A stretch of DNA of 64,000 bases from Pseudo-nitzschia pungens (GCA_037355855.1 CM074765.1:3224001-3288000); one strand, 5' to 3'. Positions 50,801-63,043 are shown, numbered from the stretch's first letter. The notes: generated by a model from the letters alone, not told the origin. Program-made: numbers and translations.

Positions 50801-53800
50801 GTGGATTGTTGACAAAATCAAAATGGAGTGTTTCCGTAACCTTCCCACAACGCTGCAGATCTGGAATGGGTGCCATGCCTCTATCCCCAAGACTGTGAGC
50901 AATCGTTTCAACGTGGTATATGGCAAGCGAACAAAAGAGAGGTTCCACCTCGCCACCCAATGCTGGGAAAGCCACTGACTGAGTGTCTACTTGAAGATAT
51001 CGATAGCTTGGTGGGCGATCAGAAAGAAATGGAAGTGCCTGAGCTATAGAGGTAGCTGGATGGAGTTCGGAGAGTGGACGGTTCTGTTTGTGAAGAGTCT
51101 CTGGTGATGGTTTGAGTGGGGTCTGTACAAGGCATGCATTTGCAGCGTGCTCTACCGGAGGTAACTGAATTGGTGCTTCTTTGAGCGAATCGCTTTTTAT
51201 GTTGCTTTCACCATGGTTGTGCGCGATGCCCGTTTCTGCTGCGTTTGTATGATTGATGGGTTCGGCGCCTCGATGGATTGGTTTGTTCCACCAGCCGTAA
51301 CGGGTCCGTGGATCATGAACCTTTGGAGCCGAAGCGAGTTCAGCTATCCTTCTAGCTGCCGTGCCATGCCCATTGGAGGAATACAAAGAAGCAAGATCGT
51401 CAGAAGACACCGAATGGCCCATGGGGCTTGTCGTCACGGATGCGGGATTGTCGCTACTAACTAAACTAGGCGAAATACTTCGGCTGCGCTGGAGAGGGGT
51501 TGACATGGAGTTCCAGCTGTGATTGTCATCCGGACTCATGGCTGGATTCGGACAAGCCAGGGGTCCAAAAACATTGTGCGGACAAAATTTTTGGATAAAA
51601 GATTGGATCCGACGTTGTTCCTTGCTTCGCTGTTGCTCCTCTCGTGTTTCGTGATTGCCCAGATCGGATTCGGAAGGCAACGGAGGGTCGTCGACAGCAA
51701 AAAGTGGTGCGTGTGCATTCATGAGTTCCTGGTTCGACAGGGGTCGACCCCCATCTTCGGTGAGTGGAACTTGTGTCAACTCTCCTGCAGCGTCGTCTTC
51801 ACCAGGATCCGCCTCACAGGGCTCTGCGGGGGATCGTTCGTCTTCGAGTGATGCTAATGCAGCGTTGAGATGCTCGTTTACTCCAACTTTCTTCTTCATT
51901 TCGCTCCCCACGAGCGAATCATCATCGCTGTCATCATCACCTGCAGGTGCAGCCGTATTCATGAATGTCCCGGATGCGTTTTGGTTGAAAAAATTCTTCT
52001 TCGTGTCTTTCCCTCCGCTCGTATCCCGAAATGAATCATTAAAGGCGAAGGTTCCTCCTCCGATGGCATTTGTCAAACTGCTGTTCATGTTAGCAGGTGA
52101 TTCACCTCCATGTACCCACTGAGTGAACAAAGCCTGCTCAGACAATTCCTGAGTTGCAGCAACATCGGTGCTGATGTTTGAGTCATTGGCATCGGAACTC
52201 ACTTCGTTGCTTCGTGTTGCCTCCGTTTCTCGATCCAAGAAACTTCGTCGCTGGTCATAACCAGAGCCTCTCGCTGGTGAAGGAAAAATGTCTGCGTTGG
52301 AATTCGAATCTTCTCTGACCATGCTCGAATCGTCACAATCCTCGGAATCGCTGCCGTTCTGTTCCGTTTTGTTCTCGTGGTCGGCCGGGGTGAATCCGCT
52401 GTAATCACTCCCGTGTCGGGCAAAGGCAGAAAACATGTCGCGTTCCGACATGTTGCTCGTGTCAAAGGGAACAGTCGTCGAACCACCGACCTGTTCACCA
52501 TCGCTGGTCTCGGTGTCGTGCCGCTGCCGTGGCGATGTCGCCACGGAATCCACAGCCGAGCTCGTCGTCGTCGTCGCTAAGGTGTCTTCGGTTTTCATGG
52601 TATCAAATCTGCCAGTGACCTGTTCGAGGCCACTCTTGTCACTTCCTCGAAATGCCTTGTTCTTGTCGGGCTGCATCCGACTGCCGAACGTGGCAGCACT
52701 GTGGCTGTCACCGTCGGCAAAGGACGACGCCTCGTCATCGACATCTGCCGGTGGCACAGCAGTCGGCGATCGCTTCCGATCCTCGCTCCACCGCGGACAA
52801 AATACCGATACGTGCGGAGACGCGCTGCCACAAAGAACATCCTTTTCGCCATCCTTGCTTTCGGCTCCCCACGCTTCCGAGAAGACATCCGCACCGAATC
52901 CGTAGCATCGAATAGCGCTCACCAGGTTGCGAACTCCGGGAGACAATTGCCCGAGCCTGGGAACGTAGGGCGTTTTTGGCAAACCCTCGTTTGCCCGTTG
53001 TTGCTGTTGCTGCTCGAATTCGCGCCGTTGCACGTCCAGTGCTTCGCGGACGATGCGCTTGGCTTCCCGGACGACCCGGGGTGGCAGGCGCGACCCAAAA
53101 AACAAGGGCCTCGTCAGGTGCACTTCTTGAACCTGCATGGGTGTCTTGTTGGTTGGGAATTGGCCAAACTGGGTACAATTACTGGCTGACTTGTGTGCAT
53201 TGGCCGCCGCCCCTCCGGGATTGCCGCCACGCATCGATCGGTTTGCACCTGCCGGGTTGCTCTGATGGTTGTTGCTATTGTTAATCATGTTGGGATTGCT
53301 CATGGCCGCTCCACAAGGGAATTGGAGAAGATTGCCATTGTTGTTGCTCGAATAGCTACTGTTGTTCGCAAACAAGGATTGTCGAAAGGTACTGGAGGAG
53401 AATGTACCGGTTCGTGAATCACCGAGCATGCTGTCGGATTTGCTGCTGTCACCATGCCCAACCCTCGCGTTGTCCTCGTCGTCCGCCAGTGCCAGAGCCG
53501 CCGCTTCCAGGTTTTGATTGTGATGCCGAGCGGAACCCGACGATAGCGATCGGTTGCTTTCCGAGGTGCTCGGAGTCAATCGCGAGAATGTTCCCGAATT
53601 GTCCACCATTTTCCCGGCCTGCGCAAAGGTCTTGCGCAACGCAGCATCGAAATCGTCCTGGTCGTCGACGATCTTCTTTGCCTTCGCAGAAAAAGAAGAA
53701 GCTCCGTCGTCCGTTACCGAAAACGAACCGGATCGGGCCTTGCCGTCTTGGTAAACCGAAGGATCGGCCTGCCTCAGGTGCTTCAAGAATGGATCTTCGT

Positions 53801-53969
53801 TGTCGGGGGGGCTGTTTGGAGGGCCTTCGCTGCTCTTCTCGATGCGGATCGTCCCGCTATTGTTTCCGTCATTGTTCGCCGCGCCGGTAGGGTTTGGGTC
53901 AAAGTTGCCCATTGCCATTGCGGCGAACGCATTGATTTCGTCTCGTCGAGTGGCATCGTCTCGCGACAT
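41822..53969 (-). CDS. DOCK-family guanine nucleotide exchange factor (six exons, 3909 aa)
   Basis: Exons: 53969-47770, 47678-47538, 47457-44953, 44874-43088, 43013-42207, 42111-41822. All five introns are GT-AG (91, 80, 78, 74 and 95 nt). The summed exons are 11730 nt, the phases agree at every junction, and no stop occurs before the TAA at 41822-41824. The ATG at 53969 (MSRDDATRR) is the first in frame. DOCK proteins activate Rac/Cdc42-type GTPases at membranes and drive actin and signalling. Visible parts: a disordered N-terminal third; a C2/DHR-1-like region at about 1360-1480 (NELLCHPRVLHNCQKGNIV, then FVDEFKLKLPLLL); long helical repeats; DHR-2 from about 3030 to 3600, with the diagnostic LGRYYRVWFHGG and GAEFVYRTRTK near 3273. 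The C-terminal tail is Ser-rich. At 3909 residues it is about twice the usual 1800-2100. The GTPase partner is unknown. Confidence 0.9.
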
Positions 53970-56900
53970 TTTGCAACCCTGCTGCTCGTCGCTCCACAAT
54001 GTCAAACAATGACAAGAAGATGAGAGAAAAAACGGTTTTAGATCGCGTCCATGCCTTCCACGACGCCGGTGAGTCGCTGGGTGTTTCTATGGTACCCCTT
54101 CCGCCTCGTTCCGAGATCAAAACAAAAATCGAACAGTTCAATGCAAAGCCAAGCAGAGCAATGAATGCAATGCGGCTTTCCTTCTTCCTCTAGTGATAGT
54201 GATGCTTTCCAAAAGATGTGATTAGCTACCGTACCGGTACACTGTACGTGCTGATGATTGATGGTATCTGGACTGGATGTTGGAATCAAGTGCCTAGAAG
54301 AGGACAGCAGTGCACACTAGATACGACAGTAGATACAACTCTGCTAATAGATGTTCCGATTGGTTTGACTGATTCTATTCCCACAATATTTTAAGGTTAC
54401 TCAACATGCAATACAGAAACATAATGCAGCATACGGTAAGACACGAACCGATCAGCGAAAACAAAAATCACGTATTCCTCTACGGTAAGTGTCACTCTAG
54501 AACACTGAACAAGTGTTATTATTATTATTTCATTCCTTCGTCGCATCAAAATCTTATCAGACATCGACACTAAACTACCGTTCAATGTGCGTAACGTACA
54601 CTCACGTACTGATCAGTACTTGTCGTACGTAGCGTTTTGTAAGTCACCGGTAATGTACGGTAGATCCACACAAACCTCCCTTCAGGGAATGTTCCTTCTA
54701 ACAGTTACAAGTCGCAACAGACGACTGACTGACTGACTCGAGACTCCTACAAATTCTGTATGGAATTGGAGGGTAGATGATGAAAACCGTGACTCGCAGT
54801 TAAATACGTTAAATGATCGTTCGGATGGTAAGATTACTATTGAATACTTGTACTTCGTAGGTACTTTTGCATTACCTATTTTTACGGGTATGCGTCTTTG
54901 TCTAACAAAGAGTGTTCTCGAGTTTGATGTTCAATGTTTTTTTTATTAGGAACACCCCTACCGTACCGGTAGAAATCGGAGCCTCGCCTGGGCTGATCAA
55001 TCAATCGGTCGGAGTCGAAAAAAATCCTTTTGCGTACAACGAAGTACACGGGTACTAGATCGTACGTACGTCGCACTGTACTTCGCAAAACTCCGAGCAT
55101 CGGATTCGGCGTTTCACATCTTGCTACGGGCAACAAGTTGCCTCTTTGTGCTTCCAACATCTTCCAACAACATGGCATTTCCTCTTCAACCTGCATTATC
55201 GGTAATTACCGTAAGTATCAAAAGGTCATTTTGGAAGCGGTTTTTAAGAAATCAACGGCTTCTTTTTGAAAAATGCCGCCACTATTCGGAGTTTCGCATC
55301 GTCATGATCTACTACTAGTAGCTAGTAGTAAGATTAACCCCCACAAATGGGAAGAGAACAAATTTTCACATGGTCTGCGCTACTGGTACTACTAGTACAG
55401 ACTCCATCTTTGTCACGAGTAACTTACCAGGTTGGATTCGTTTGCAAGCAAATGCCTCAGATCTCTGTACAACATTAATTGGATACTAGTACTAGTACTA
55501 CTACTACCTCTGAGTACCACCACAACCCGTTGATACTACCACCAGTAGGAGTACTTTCCTCCCTGAACCTTTGAAGTGGTGGTGATGGCCTCCAAAAGGC
55601 AGAATCCATAGTACCGGTAGGTAAGAATTTTACACAGCACATGCATTGCACATGACATTGAGATTCAAAATGAAAAGAAAAACACAATAAGAAAATATAT
55701 AACACAATTCTTGGTGATCATCAATACTAGTAGTAACCACCATCAATGAGAATTTTGTCCATAAGATTGCACTTCTTGAGCTAAATCAGTTTGTAGTACT
55801 TGCAGCACACCACTTCATAGCCCTACTACAAAGGCCACATCATGCCTTAGCATAGTACCATCCCAAGCAGTATTTTTAGACAATGCTAATCAAAGAAGGA
55901 AGACAAGAAGAAGGAATGCAATGAGACTACTTACACTACTAGTTGACTACTACTACTACTACTAGAGTACTTTTTGATCAATCACTTGCTCCTCAAAGTA
56001 GCACGGCATTGGGCCATGCAGTTCAACCATTTGGACTCCCCAGAGACAGCAGTCTAGTATCAACTACACATCTGGTGCTTTAACAATACTATGATTTCCA
56101 ATGGACTGTTATGATTTTTTTAATTCAATGAAGACTACAAGTAGTAGTATGCAGGTTACGTACAGTAGTAGATACAGTAACAAAACAACTCATTTTCGAA
56201 GTGAGAAAACAATTGCACATTCTTATGCGTAACTGCTTGTGTACTCGCAATTTTCCTTGCAACACAACGTATCCAGAACGGATCCATCCTCAATCCAGTC
56301 ATACCGGCAGGAACTCAGAACCAACTGAGACATATGAACTATAATAACTGCGCACAACCGCACGTAGATACTACGTTCCTCCGGTACAAATTCACCATCG
56401 CGCAGAGGACAAACACCAATGTACTGTATTGGGAGAACTCCAGCCAACCCTCGAGGAAAAAAATTAGTGGAGTTGTGAGCATTTATCACCTCCGTCACAA
56501 TGGAGCTCTTACTTCATTAGAAGAGAGAGTGTGAGAGAGGGGGGAAAGTTAAAAACTGACTTTTTGCTGTTTTTAACTGTAGACTTGGCAAGAATCGCTG
56601 TACTAAAAGTTACCCCGCGAATGGTCATGGTTTTAGACATTTTTTGTGTTTTTGGCAATCATTATTTTTGGTTTTAAGCTTGTTAGATAGAAACCTTCTA
56701 CGTCTAATAACTGATTTTCGACCATTTTGACCCGTTTCGACCACTCCCCTCTTATTTTTTAGATGTTTATTTTTTGTTTTAGCTCCATTATTTTTATTAT
56801 TTGGAGCGAAAGTGCCTTTCTTAAGCTCGAATTACTATTTTTTGGCTCCAAAAATTAATATTTTGCTGCAAACTCGAATATTTGGGTCGAAAAACTGGGG

Positions 56901-57093
56901 TCAAAATTCGTTGTACAACCACCATTAGGGTTAAGGGTTTTAGCGACAGGATTGGGATGGTGTTGGGGTAGGCAGTGTGTTGATATCCGCTCGTCAGCGG
57001 TCTTCGGGAACTTAATCGACTTGTAGATGAATCTTCTTATACTACGTACTGGAAAGTAGGCAAAAGCCTTAACAATAATAATACATAAAGTCC
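53970..57093. other. Gene-poor interval upstream of the DOCK gene
   Basis: About 3.1 kb without a supportable gene. It holds the DOCK promoter at the left end, CTAGTACTAGTACTACTACTA-type short repeats (about 55483-55505 and 55948-55965), a GA-rich stretch near 56521-56546 and T-rich DNA from 56560 to 56870. Motif GGTAAGATTAC occurs at about 54829. No tRNA or rRNA was recognised. Confidence 0.5.
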
Positions 57094-57866
57094 TGGCAAA
57101 TTGTGAGTCTACAGTGGACTGTTCAAGGCCTATTGCATACACTCAAGCAATACAAAGCACTTCCCTAGAGGTACATCGGAATCGATCGAAAGGAGGGCAT
57201 GATAGGTTTCTATTTTAGAGTGTAAAAGAAAGAGTGAATAACAAAGGGAGCTGAGCCAAAGCGCTCAGCTCTGTATCATGTATCGTGACAGCGCTCCGAT
57301 AACTCGTATAATAACAGAGCTCTGTAGCTCTGGTACTGTATTCTACGGGTAGCGTAGCGGAGTAGCGTAGCTTAATTAAGCTCCGCTTAATTCAATCGTG
57401 TGCTTGCTTGCTTGCTAACGCGTTGGGTAACTGTTTGGGCCGGGTATGCGGTCATGGTACATATTATACACCAATGACCCGACCCCGGCGGTAGCATCAT
57501 ATCTTAGCATTGGTATCATGGTAGGTTAGCATCTTCCAGTATCTCGTAGCCTTAGCAACCCTAACCCTGTAGCATTTAGCTACACCATAAAGGTGCTTTA
57601 CTCGGGGTACGTACGATTGGTACAAATCGTACACAACGACCCTAGTAAACTCTGCTAGCAATATTAGACAGGATAGGTCTGCTGCTAAGCCTGCTGCTAA
57701 GCCTGTTGCTAAGCCTGTTGCTAAGCCTGTTGCTAAGCCTGTTGCTGAGCCTGTATGCTAGCAATTAGCACACAGCTCTAGCATTCAGCTCAGCACTTGT
57801 TAGTCAGTTACTGGAGGCTGCTGACTGTAGCCCCAGTACATTCTCCTACACAGGAGCCTTAGCACA
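57094..57866 (-). repeat. LTR-like repeat, copy 2 (inverted)
   Basis: About 770 bp, the inverted counterpart of 32710-33568. It has the same end sequences and the same CCCCGGCGG and CAAAGCGCTCAGCT blocks, with about six 12-bp units at 57679-57754 instead of ten or eleven. Divergence between copies is visible throughout, so neither is recent relative to the other. Confidence 0.65.
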
Positions 57867-58050
57867 GATGGTAGCACCACCTTGAATATCTTCATAGTCC
57901 CCGTGATTCATGCTAGTATTCTTGTACTGAGCAAGCAACTATACCAGTCCCCGGAAACAGATACTCCCAGGAGGACACCAATACTCTTGCTTGTTGTACC
58001 AGGACACTTGGATGGATCATAACAGAATTCAGGGATGCTTCCATATAACT

Positions 58051-58531
58051 TGTCAGAGATCAAACTGCACCAAATATTGCAGTTCTTCTATCAGAGGCCC
58101 GGCCGATTTATGGTAGAAAAAAAAGAGGGGGTTGGACCGGAGGGCATTTTGCCCTTGGTCCGATTCCTTAACACATATAAGGACATATCAATCGGCCTAT
58201 TGTATTTCAAGTTTATAGTCCCCGGAACCGGTGTACCGGAGACTCCCAAATATAACATAGGACATAAGATCAGATCGAATCCGGGATCGAAGCGTTCAGA
58301 CAGAGGTTGCGTCCGGATTAGATTGCGTTCGAAACAAGGTTGCAATCGAAATAAGGTTGCGTCCGAAGAAAGTTTCGTAATCGAAATCGAAATGCGTTCG
58401 AACAATCCGAAATCGTAATCGATTGCTTCCGAAAAACGAAATCGATTGCTTCCGAAAATCGAAATCGATATCTGCTGCGTCCGAGCTGCTTGTCAGGGAC
58501 CAAAGGTACCCCAAATAATGCAGCTAGGGCA
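58051..58531 (-). repeat. Probable 3' LTR of the copia element
   Basis: On the element strand it begins TGCCCTAGC and ends CTGACA, so TG...CA ends. It starts directly after the purine tract AAAGAGAAAAT (58532-58542), which overlaps the pol stop codon. The first 240 nt on the element strand (U3) contain a degenerate array of TTCGGAAGCAATCGATTTCG-like words. The inner end CTTGTCAGGGACC and outer end CTTGTCAGAGATC are similar, a short internal duplication. The boundary is inferred because the other LTR is outside the window. Confidence 0.65.
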
Positions 58532-58540
58532 ATTTTCTCT

Positions 58541-61500
58541 TTACCACATGCATCGAGCACAGTGTTCTTTCAGAGCCGGACCATTCAGCAACTTAGTGAA
58601 TAAATCAGCAATATTGGTCTCGCCAGGCTCCTTTGCAATGCGAATTGTCCCAGCAGCAATAGACTCGCGCGCCTTGTGGTATGCGACGCTGTTGTGCTTC
58701 TTGTTGCAAGGGCTCTCTGGTCTGGTAGTATTTTTGACAACAGACTCGTTATCACAGTACACATTGGTAGGACCTTCAATAGGAACGCCCATCATCCGGA
58801 GCTTGTATCTGAGCCCTTCAATCAGTTCAATGGCAATCCGCAATGCCACTATCTCAGAACCAAAGGTTGACGTCTCGACAGTGGTCTGGCGTTTGCTGAA
58901 CCACAGGATAGGGGCTCTGTTTACAAAGATGATAATTCCGGTATGGGACCTTCTTGTTGCTTTGCATCCGGCATGATCCGCATCGACAAAACAACTCATA
59001 ATCACTGCTTTCCCAAGGGGTTCAGGAGCATCCGGTGGCAATACCTCCTTGGCATCTGGATAGAACTCACTCCAATCACAGTCGGGGAATCTGGTTTCAT
59101 CCACTTCAGGACGCGTCTCATCAAACACCAACTTGGATCGGGCATGCGCCTTGAGATAGGCAAACATGTGCAATACTTGGTTCAAATGCCCTGTTCTTGC
59201 TTGGGCTAGGTACCTGGACATGAGGGATACAGGCATGACCAAATCAAGTCTTCCAAGTTCACACAACCATCTCAAGACGCCAATCAATCCTTGGTAGTAG
59301 TTCTGCTTGCTTGGATCCAGTTCGGTGGTGACATCAACTTCTGGACGATAATCGGATGTCAACGGGGTAGACACCTTGTTCGGAAGGTGCTTGTAACCAT
59401 ACTGCTCGGTGCCAAGCTCCTTCTCTACTGCGTCGATGGCTTTCTTAGCATATTTCTCGGAGGACATTGCCCACTTGGGAATTGGGTCGTCTTCGACCAC
59501 ATGCGAATGGACATCAGCGCCTAGATATAGGGTTGGAACTTCTATAGTCCCGTCCTTCAGCGTGAAGCGCTGCTCGATACTTTCCAACTGCCGTTGGGGG
59601 TCCTCACTGCAACAGATGATATCGTCGACGTATGCAATCAGGTATGCCCAGTACCTAGAACCATCCTTTCGCGTCTCCACCCGCATATGAACATCAGGAT
59701 CAGCTTTACAGGGTTGATATCCTAGCGTTCGTAGGTGCTTGGTCAAATAGGATCGGAACGACGCGCCTGCAACAGGAAGTCCATACAGTGCTCGAACGAT
59801 CTTACATACCTGTCCTGCCAAGTGCGGGGGAAAACCATCTTCAGCTCGTGCAACCAAATAATACTTCTTCTTGATCGGCGCTGTAAGGTAGGCATTCTGG
59901 ATATCCGCAGACAGCACGTCCAGATTGTTCAGCGCTGCCAACAGGAAGAAGATACGGACTGAATCCCTGCTTGGTACACTGCTGAAGGTATGTTCCTTAG
60001 CTGTTGCTTGTACCTTATGGCCATCGGCGACGAGCCGTGCTTTCCGCGTCAGGGACCCCAACTTCACATCAAAGATCATGTGCGTCGTGATCTTGCTGAA
60101 TCCTTCGGCCTTGAGACCTTCGACGGTGTAGCTGGGGTCAAACTCGAACGCCATCTCGTTGTTTCTCATCTCCTTCGCAATCGCCTTCTCCCAATAGTCG
60201 GTCCCCGTCTTTCGGTCAATGGCGAGGGCTTCAGGGATAGAATGTGGTAGCTCCACTCCGAACTTGTGGGTCCGATCCCAGTACTTGTTTCGCTTGGTAG
60301 CCTTGAGGATTCGCTTCTTCCTTCGTAGTACATGGTGAATCCACCATCGGAATGCTGGCTGATCCGAGATCTTGGCGGATATGGCATACTCTGCGGTCTG
60401 TACAGGAAAGGACTCTTTCAGATCGCTCAACTTACACCAGGATTCGGTTCCATCTTTCCAACTGACGAGCAATCGCCATCCCTTCGTTGTAGGCTTGGGG
60501 ACTTTGCGACCATGCTTGTTGGTGATCGTCGCATCTTGCTTCCTAACGGCGGATCCGTCCTTCTCGTGATCGATAATCTCGTCCAGGAGAGAAAACATGC
60601 GTCCGTCGTCGTCAATTTCGCTGTACATGCTCTCAGCAACGATGTTGGCGGTATACTGCTCGACGGAACCATCTGGAAATTGCAGATCATACATTCTGGT
60701 ATCAAGGATAGGGTTATCATTCCTCTTGCCAATCGGATTGCCATTAAGGTCAGCAGAACGATTCTTCACAACACACCGTAATCGTTCGTCGCCCTTCTGG
60801 ATCATCACATTGTTACCAATATACTCATCATAGTCATCCCCATCAGGTATGAGATCGTCAATATCCGGAATGGAGGCTTCCGGCTCGGCGAGCTCCCACC
60901 TTTCTTGGTGACCCTCAAATAACTCAGCAGGGGGATCAGGGTACGTAGCTTGGAACTTTGCGTCGTTATCCTCAACCTTGTCCCCGATCTTGGATTCCAC
61001 TGCTTGGTCAAATGAGTCCATATAGCGCTTGACGTCATGGGAACGCCATTCTTCTTCAGTAACAGCACGGACTGTGTTAGTGCTTACCGGCATGGCCGCC
61101 TCGTTCAGGATCCAGTGGCAGTCTCCGCCTCCGAATCGGTCACCGCACGGGCCAAGCCATCGTCCCAGCTTCTCGGTCCCATCAGAGAGATCAACCCAAT
61201 AGACGAAATCATACCATTCATGGGCTTGGTACAGAGATATGTCAGGCATGTACCCATGTACAATTTCGAACGGCGTTCGACCCATCATCGTAGGATCACT
61301 GGAAGCCGTGCGCTGTCGGATGGCAGCAACGAGCTCTCCGCAGAAAGCCCACAGGCGCTTGGGGGATCGCTTCCGAGCCGTCTTCTTGCGGATGCTTCTG
61401 CTGATATGGCCGATGCTGAGCTCCGCGCGATTCTGGAAGGGACATCTTGGCTGGATAAAGGTCTGGTGGATATGGTTCTTGCTGACAACCTTATTCCATG

Positions 61501-63043
61501 GGGTCTTGTAAGTACCAGGGGCTCCTTGCTCTCGAGCGCCATCAGATATCAAATGCTCGGGAATGCCGACATCGTGGATGAAAATCTTCAGTCCTTCATA
61601 CGCTTGCTTCTTGCCCTGTATAGGTATGAACTCGTCGTAGCCCTTACCATTACTGAACACTTGGGCGGCTGAATCTTGTCGCATGATGCTCGGGACCTTT
61701 GCCATCCAGGTGTCGGTGTACCATTTGCCAGTCGCGATGCGCTTGTTTCTGAAGCTCTGCGTTGGCAATCGGCGGACAAGGGGATGCATAGGGTTGCGGA
61801 ACCATTTCTGCGTCGTGACTCGAAGAGTATCCGCAGCCTTTCTCGGAGATACATCCCAAATCTTGGACAGACGGTCGGAGTCGATCTTGCAGTATCGTTC
61901 GGTGTCAATCGTCGGACCCCACTTGGCTCGTCTGGCGATAGTGTCGAGCTCGGGATCGACTGGTTCGACTGCATCGTCGTCCCATCGAACATGCTTGTAA
62001 ACGGCAGACAGGCAGACGGGGAAATCCCTGCAACGGGGATCCAATTCGAAGCGCTCGCGTCCATCGGTGTAGGCGCGCTCGTACAACGGGGTATGCAGGG
62101 CGTTGACTGTAAGACTTGGTACAGAATCCACGTCTACATCGTCCCCGCAAGTCTTCAGGGAATCGCCCGAATGAAAAAGAGAAGATAGCCGCGCATCCAG
62201 ACGCGAGTCGGATGCGATCGCACATGGGGTCAGATCACGGCGGGTACAGAGTTGCTGAAGACTCCGCAGCTTGTACTTCTCATAACAATCATGCTGGGGA
62301 AGGATCAGCTCGTCGCTTTGAAGAGGCTTGTCGTACAAATGGGGACTGAAGTTGGACCGTGTTTCGACGGGCTCCATCTTACGTTTGTTGTTGGACTTCT
62401 TGGACTGCTTCGTGGTCGGCGCGGACGCATGGGGCGTCCCCGCGCGAAGGACAGACAACGTCGGATTCAAAGGATGGGATCCGTCGATGGCTTCTTCGGC
62501 TTGCTCGAACTTCTTGCTCTTCGGATCCCAAGGGAAGTCTCGGGTAGCAACGACATGATCGCATGTAGCCATCTCATGCTTGGTTGGCTTGCGGGAAGGG
62601 AAATAGGACACGACCCCATCAAGCAGGAGCTTGATGTCGAGGGTGTGGCCCGCATGGGGATCTTCAGGATCGGTATTGTCAATATGGATGGAGTGACTGG
62701 ACTGCTCATCATACTGACGGGGCGTTTCACTGACACGATTGGGATGGCAGTCCCGTATCTGATTCGGGCAAATCAAGCTGTGGGACAACTTGTCGCCAAA
62801 ATACAGGGCTTCGTGGAAATAAATCAACCAAACTTTCCCGTCGGTATCTGTGTAGGCCGTAACACAGGTCCCAATAGGAATGTTCTTGATAGGCTCGAGC
62901 TCAGGCAAAAAAGGATGAACATCGACGTGGCTGACGACTTGGTCTTCAAGCAAGATCATATTGGAACCGGCGGCGGTCGTATCAGCGTGGCTGTCCAGCT
63001 CGCACTGTCCCTCAGGACTCGGGCGCGCGCGCGGCAGATCCAT
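58541..63043 (-). CDS. pol: Copia pol polyprotein: protease, integrase, RT, RNase H
   Basis: 1500 residues counting from the ATG at 63043. The frame is open without a stop from the codon after the gag UGA (63094), so a fusion read through that UGA is possible. Protease: ELDSHADTTAAG (D17). Integrase core: WYTDTWMAK, LISDGAREQ and NRAELSIGHI give D, D and E (about 440-560), with no standard HHCC finger before it. Reverse transcriptase: IAYVDDIICC (about 1137). RNase H: DADHAGCKATRRSHTG, YCDNESVV and the final ADLFTKLL. No internal stop or frameshift is seen, so the copy may still be functional. The product copies and integrates the element inside the virus-like particle. Confidence 0.93.
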   Translation of the reverse strand: MDLPRARPSPEGQCELDSHADTTAAGSNMILLEDQVVSHVDVHPFLPELEPIKNIPIGTCVTAYTDTDGKVWLIYFHEALYFGDKLSHSLICPNQIRDCHPNRVSETPRQYDEQSSHSIHIDNTDPEDPHAGHTLDIKLLLDGVVSYFPSRKPTKHEMATCDHVVATRDFPWDPKSKKFEQAEEAIDGSHPLNPTLSVLRAGTPHASAPTTKQSKKSNNKRKMEPVETRSNFSPHLYDKPLQSDELILPQHDCYEKYKLRSLQQLCTRRDLTPCAIASDSRLDARLSSLFHSGDSLKTCGDDVDVDSVPSLTVNALHTPLYERAYTDGRERFELDPRCRDFPVCLSAVYKHVRWDDDAVEPVDPELDTIARRAKWGPTIDTERYCKIDSDRLSKIWDVSPRKAADTLRVTTQKWFRNPMHPLVRRLPTQSFRNKRIATGKWYTDTWMAKVPSIMRQDSAAQVFSNGKGYDEFIPIQGKKQAYEGLKIFIHDVGIPEHLISDGAREQGAPGTYKTPWNKVVSKNHIHQTFIQPRCPFQNRAELSIGHISRSIRKKTARKRSPKRLWAFCGELVAAIRQRTASSDPTMMGRTPFEIVHGYMPDISLYQAHEWYDFVYWVDLSDGTEKLGRWLGPCGDRFGGGDCHWILNEAAMPVSTNTVRAVTEEEWRSHDVKRYMDSFDQAVESKIGDKVEDNDAKFQATYPDPPAELFEGHQERWELAEPEASIPDIDDLIPDGDDYDEYIGNNVMIQKGDERLRCVVKNRSADLNGNPIGKRNDNPILDTRMYDLQFPDGSVEQYTANIVAESMYSEIDDDGRMFSLLDEIIDHEKDGSAVRKQDATITNKHGRKVPKPTTKGWRLLVSWKDGTESWCKLSDLKESFPVQTAEYAISAKISDQPAFRWWIHHVLRRKKRILKATKRNKYWDRTHKFGVELPHSIPEALAIDRKTGTDYWEKAIAKEMRNNEMAFEFDPSYTVEGLKAEGFSKITTHMIFDVKLGSLTRKARLVADGHKVQATAKEHTFSSVPSRDSVRIFFLLAALNNLDVLSADIQNAYLTAPIKKKYYLVARAEDGFPPHLAGQVCKIVRALYGLPVAGASFRSYLTKHLRTLGYQPCKADPDVHMRVETRKDGSRYWAYLIAYVDDIICCSEDPQRQLESIEQRFTLKDGTIEVPTLYLGADVHSHVVEDDPIPKWAMSSEKYAKKAIDAVEKELGTEQYGYKHLPNKVSTPLTSDYRPEVDVTTELDPSKQNYYQGLIGVLRWLCELGRLDLVMPVSLMSRYLAQARTGHLNQVLHMFAYLKAHARSKLVFDETRPEVDETRFPDCDWSEFYPDAKEVLPPDAPEPLGKAVIMSCFVDADHAGCKATRRSHTGIIIFVNRAPILWFSKRQTTVETSTFGSEIVALRIAIELIEGLRYKLRMMGVPIEGPTNVYCDNESVVKNTTRPESPCNKKHNSVAYHKARESIAAGTIRIAKEPGETNIADLFTKLLNGPALKEHCARCMW

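Noticed and set aside
56925..56945. TTAGGGTTAAGGGTTTTAG resembling telomere repeats
   Set aside because: Only one degenerate pair of units, not an array. No reason to infer an internal telomere.
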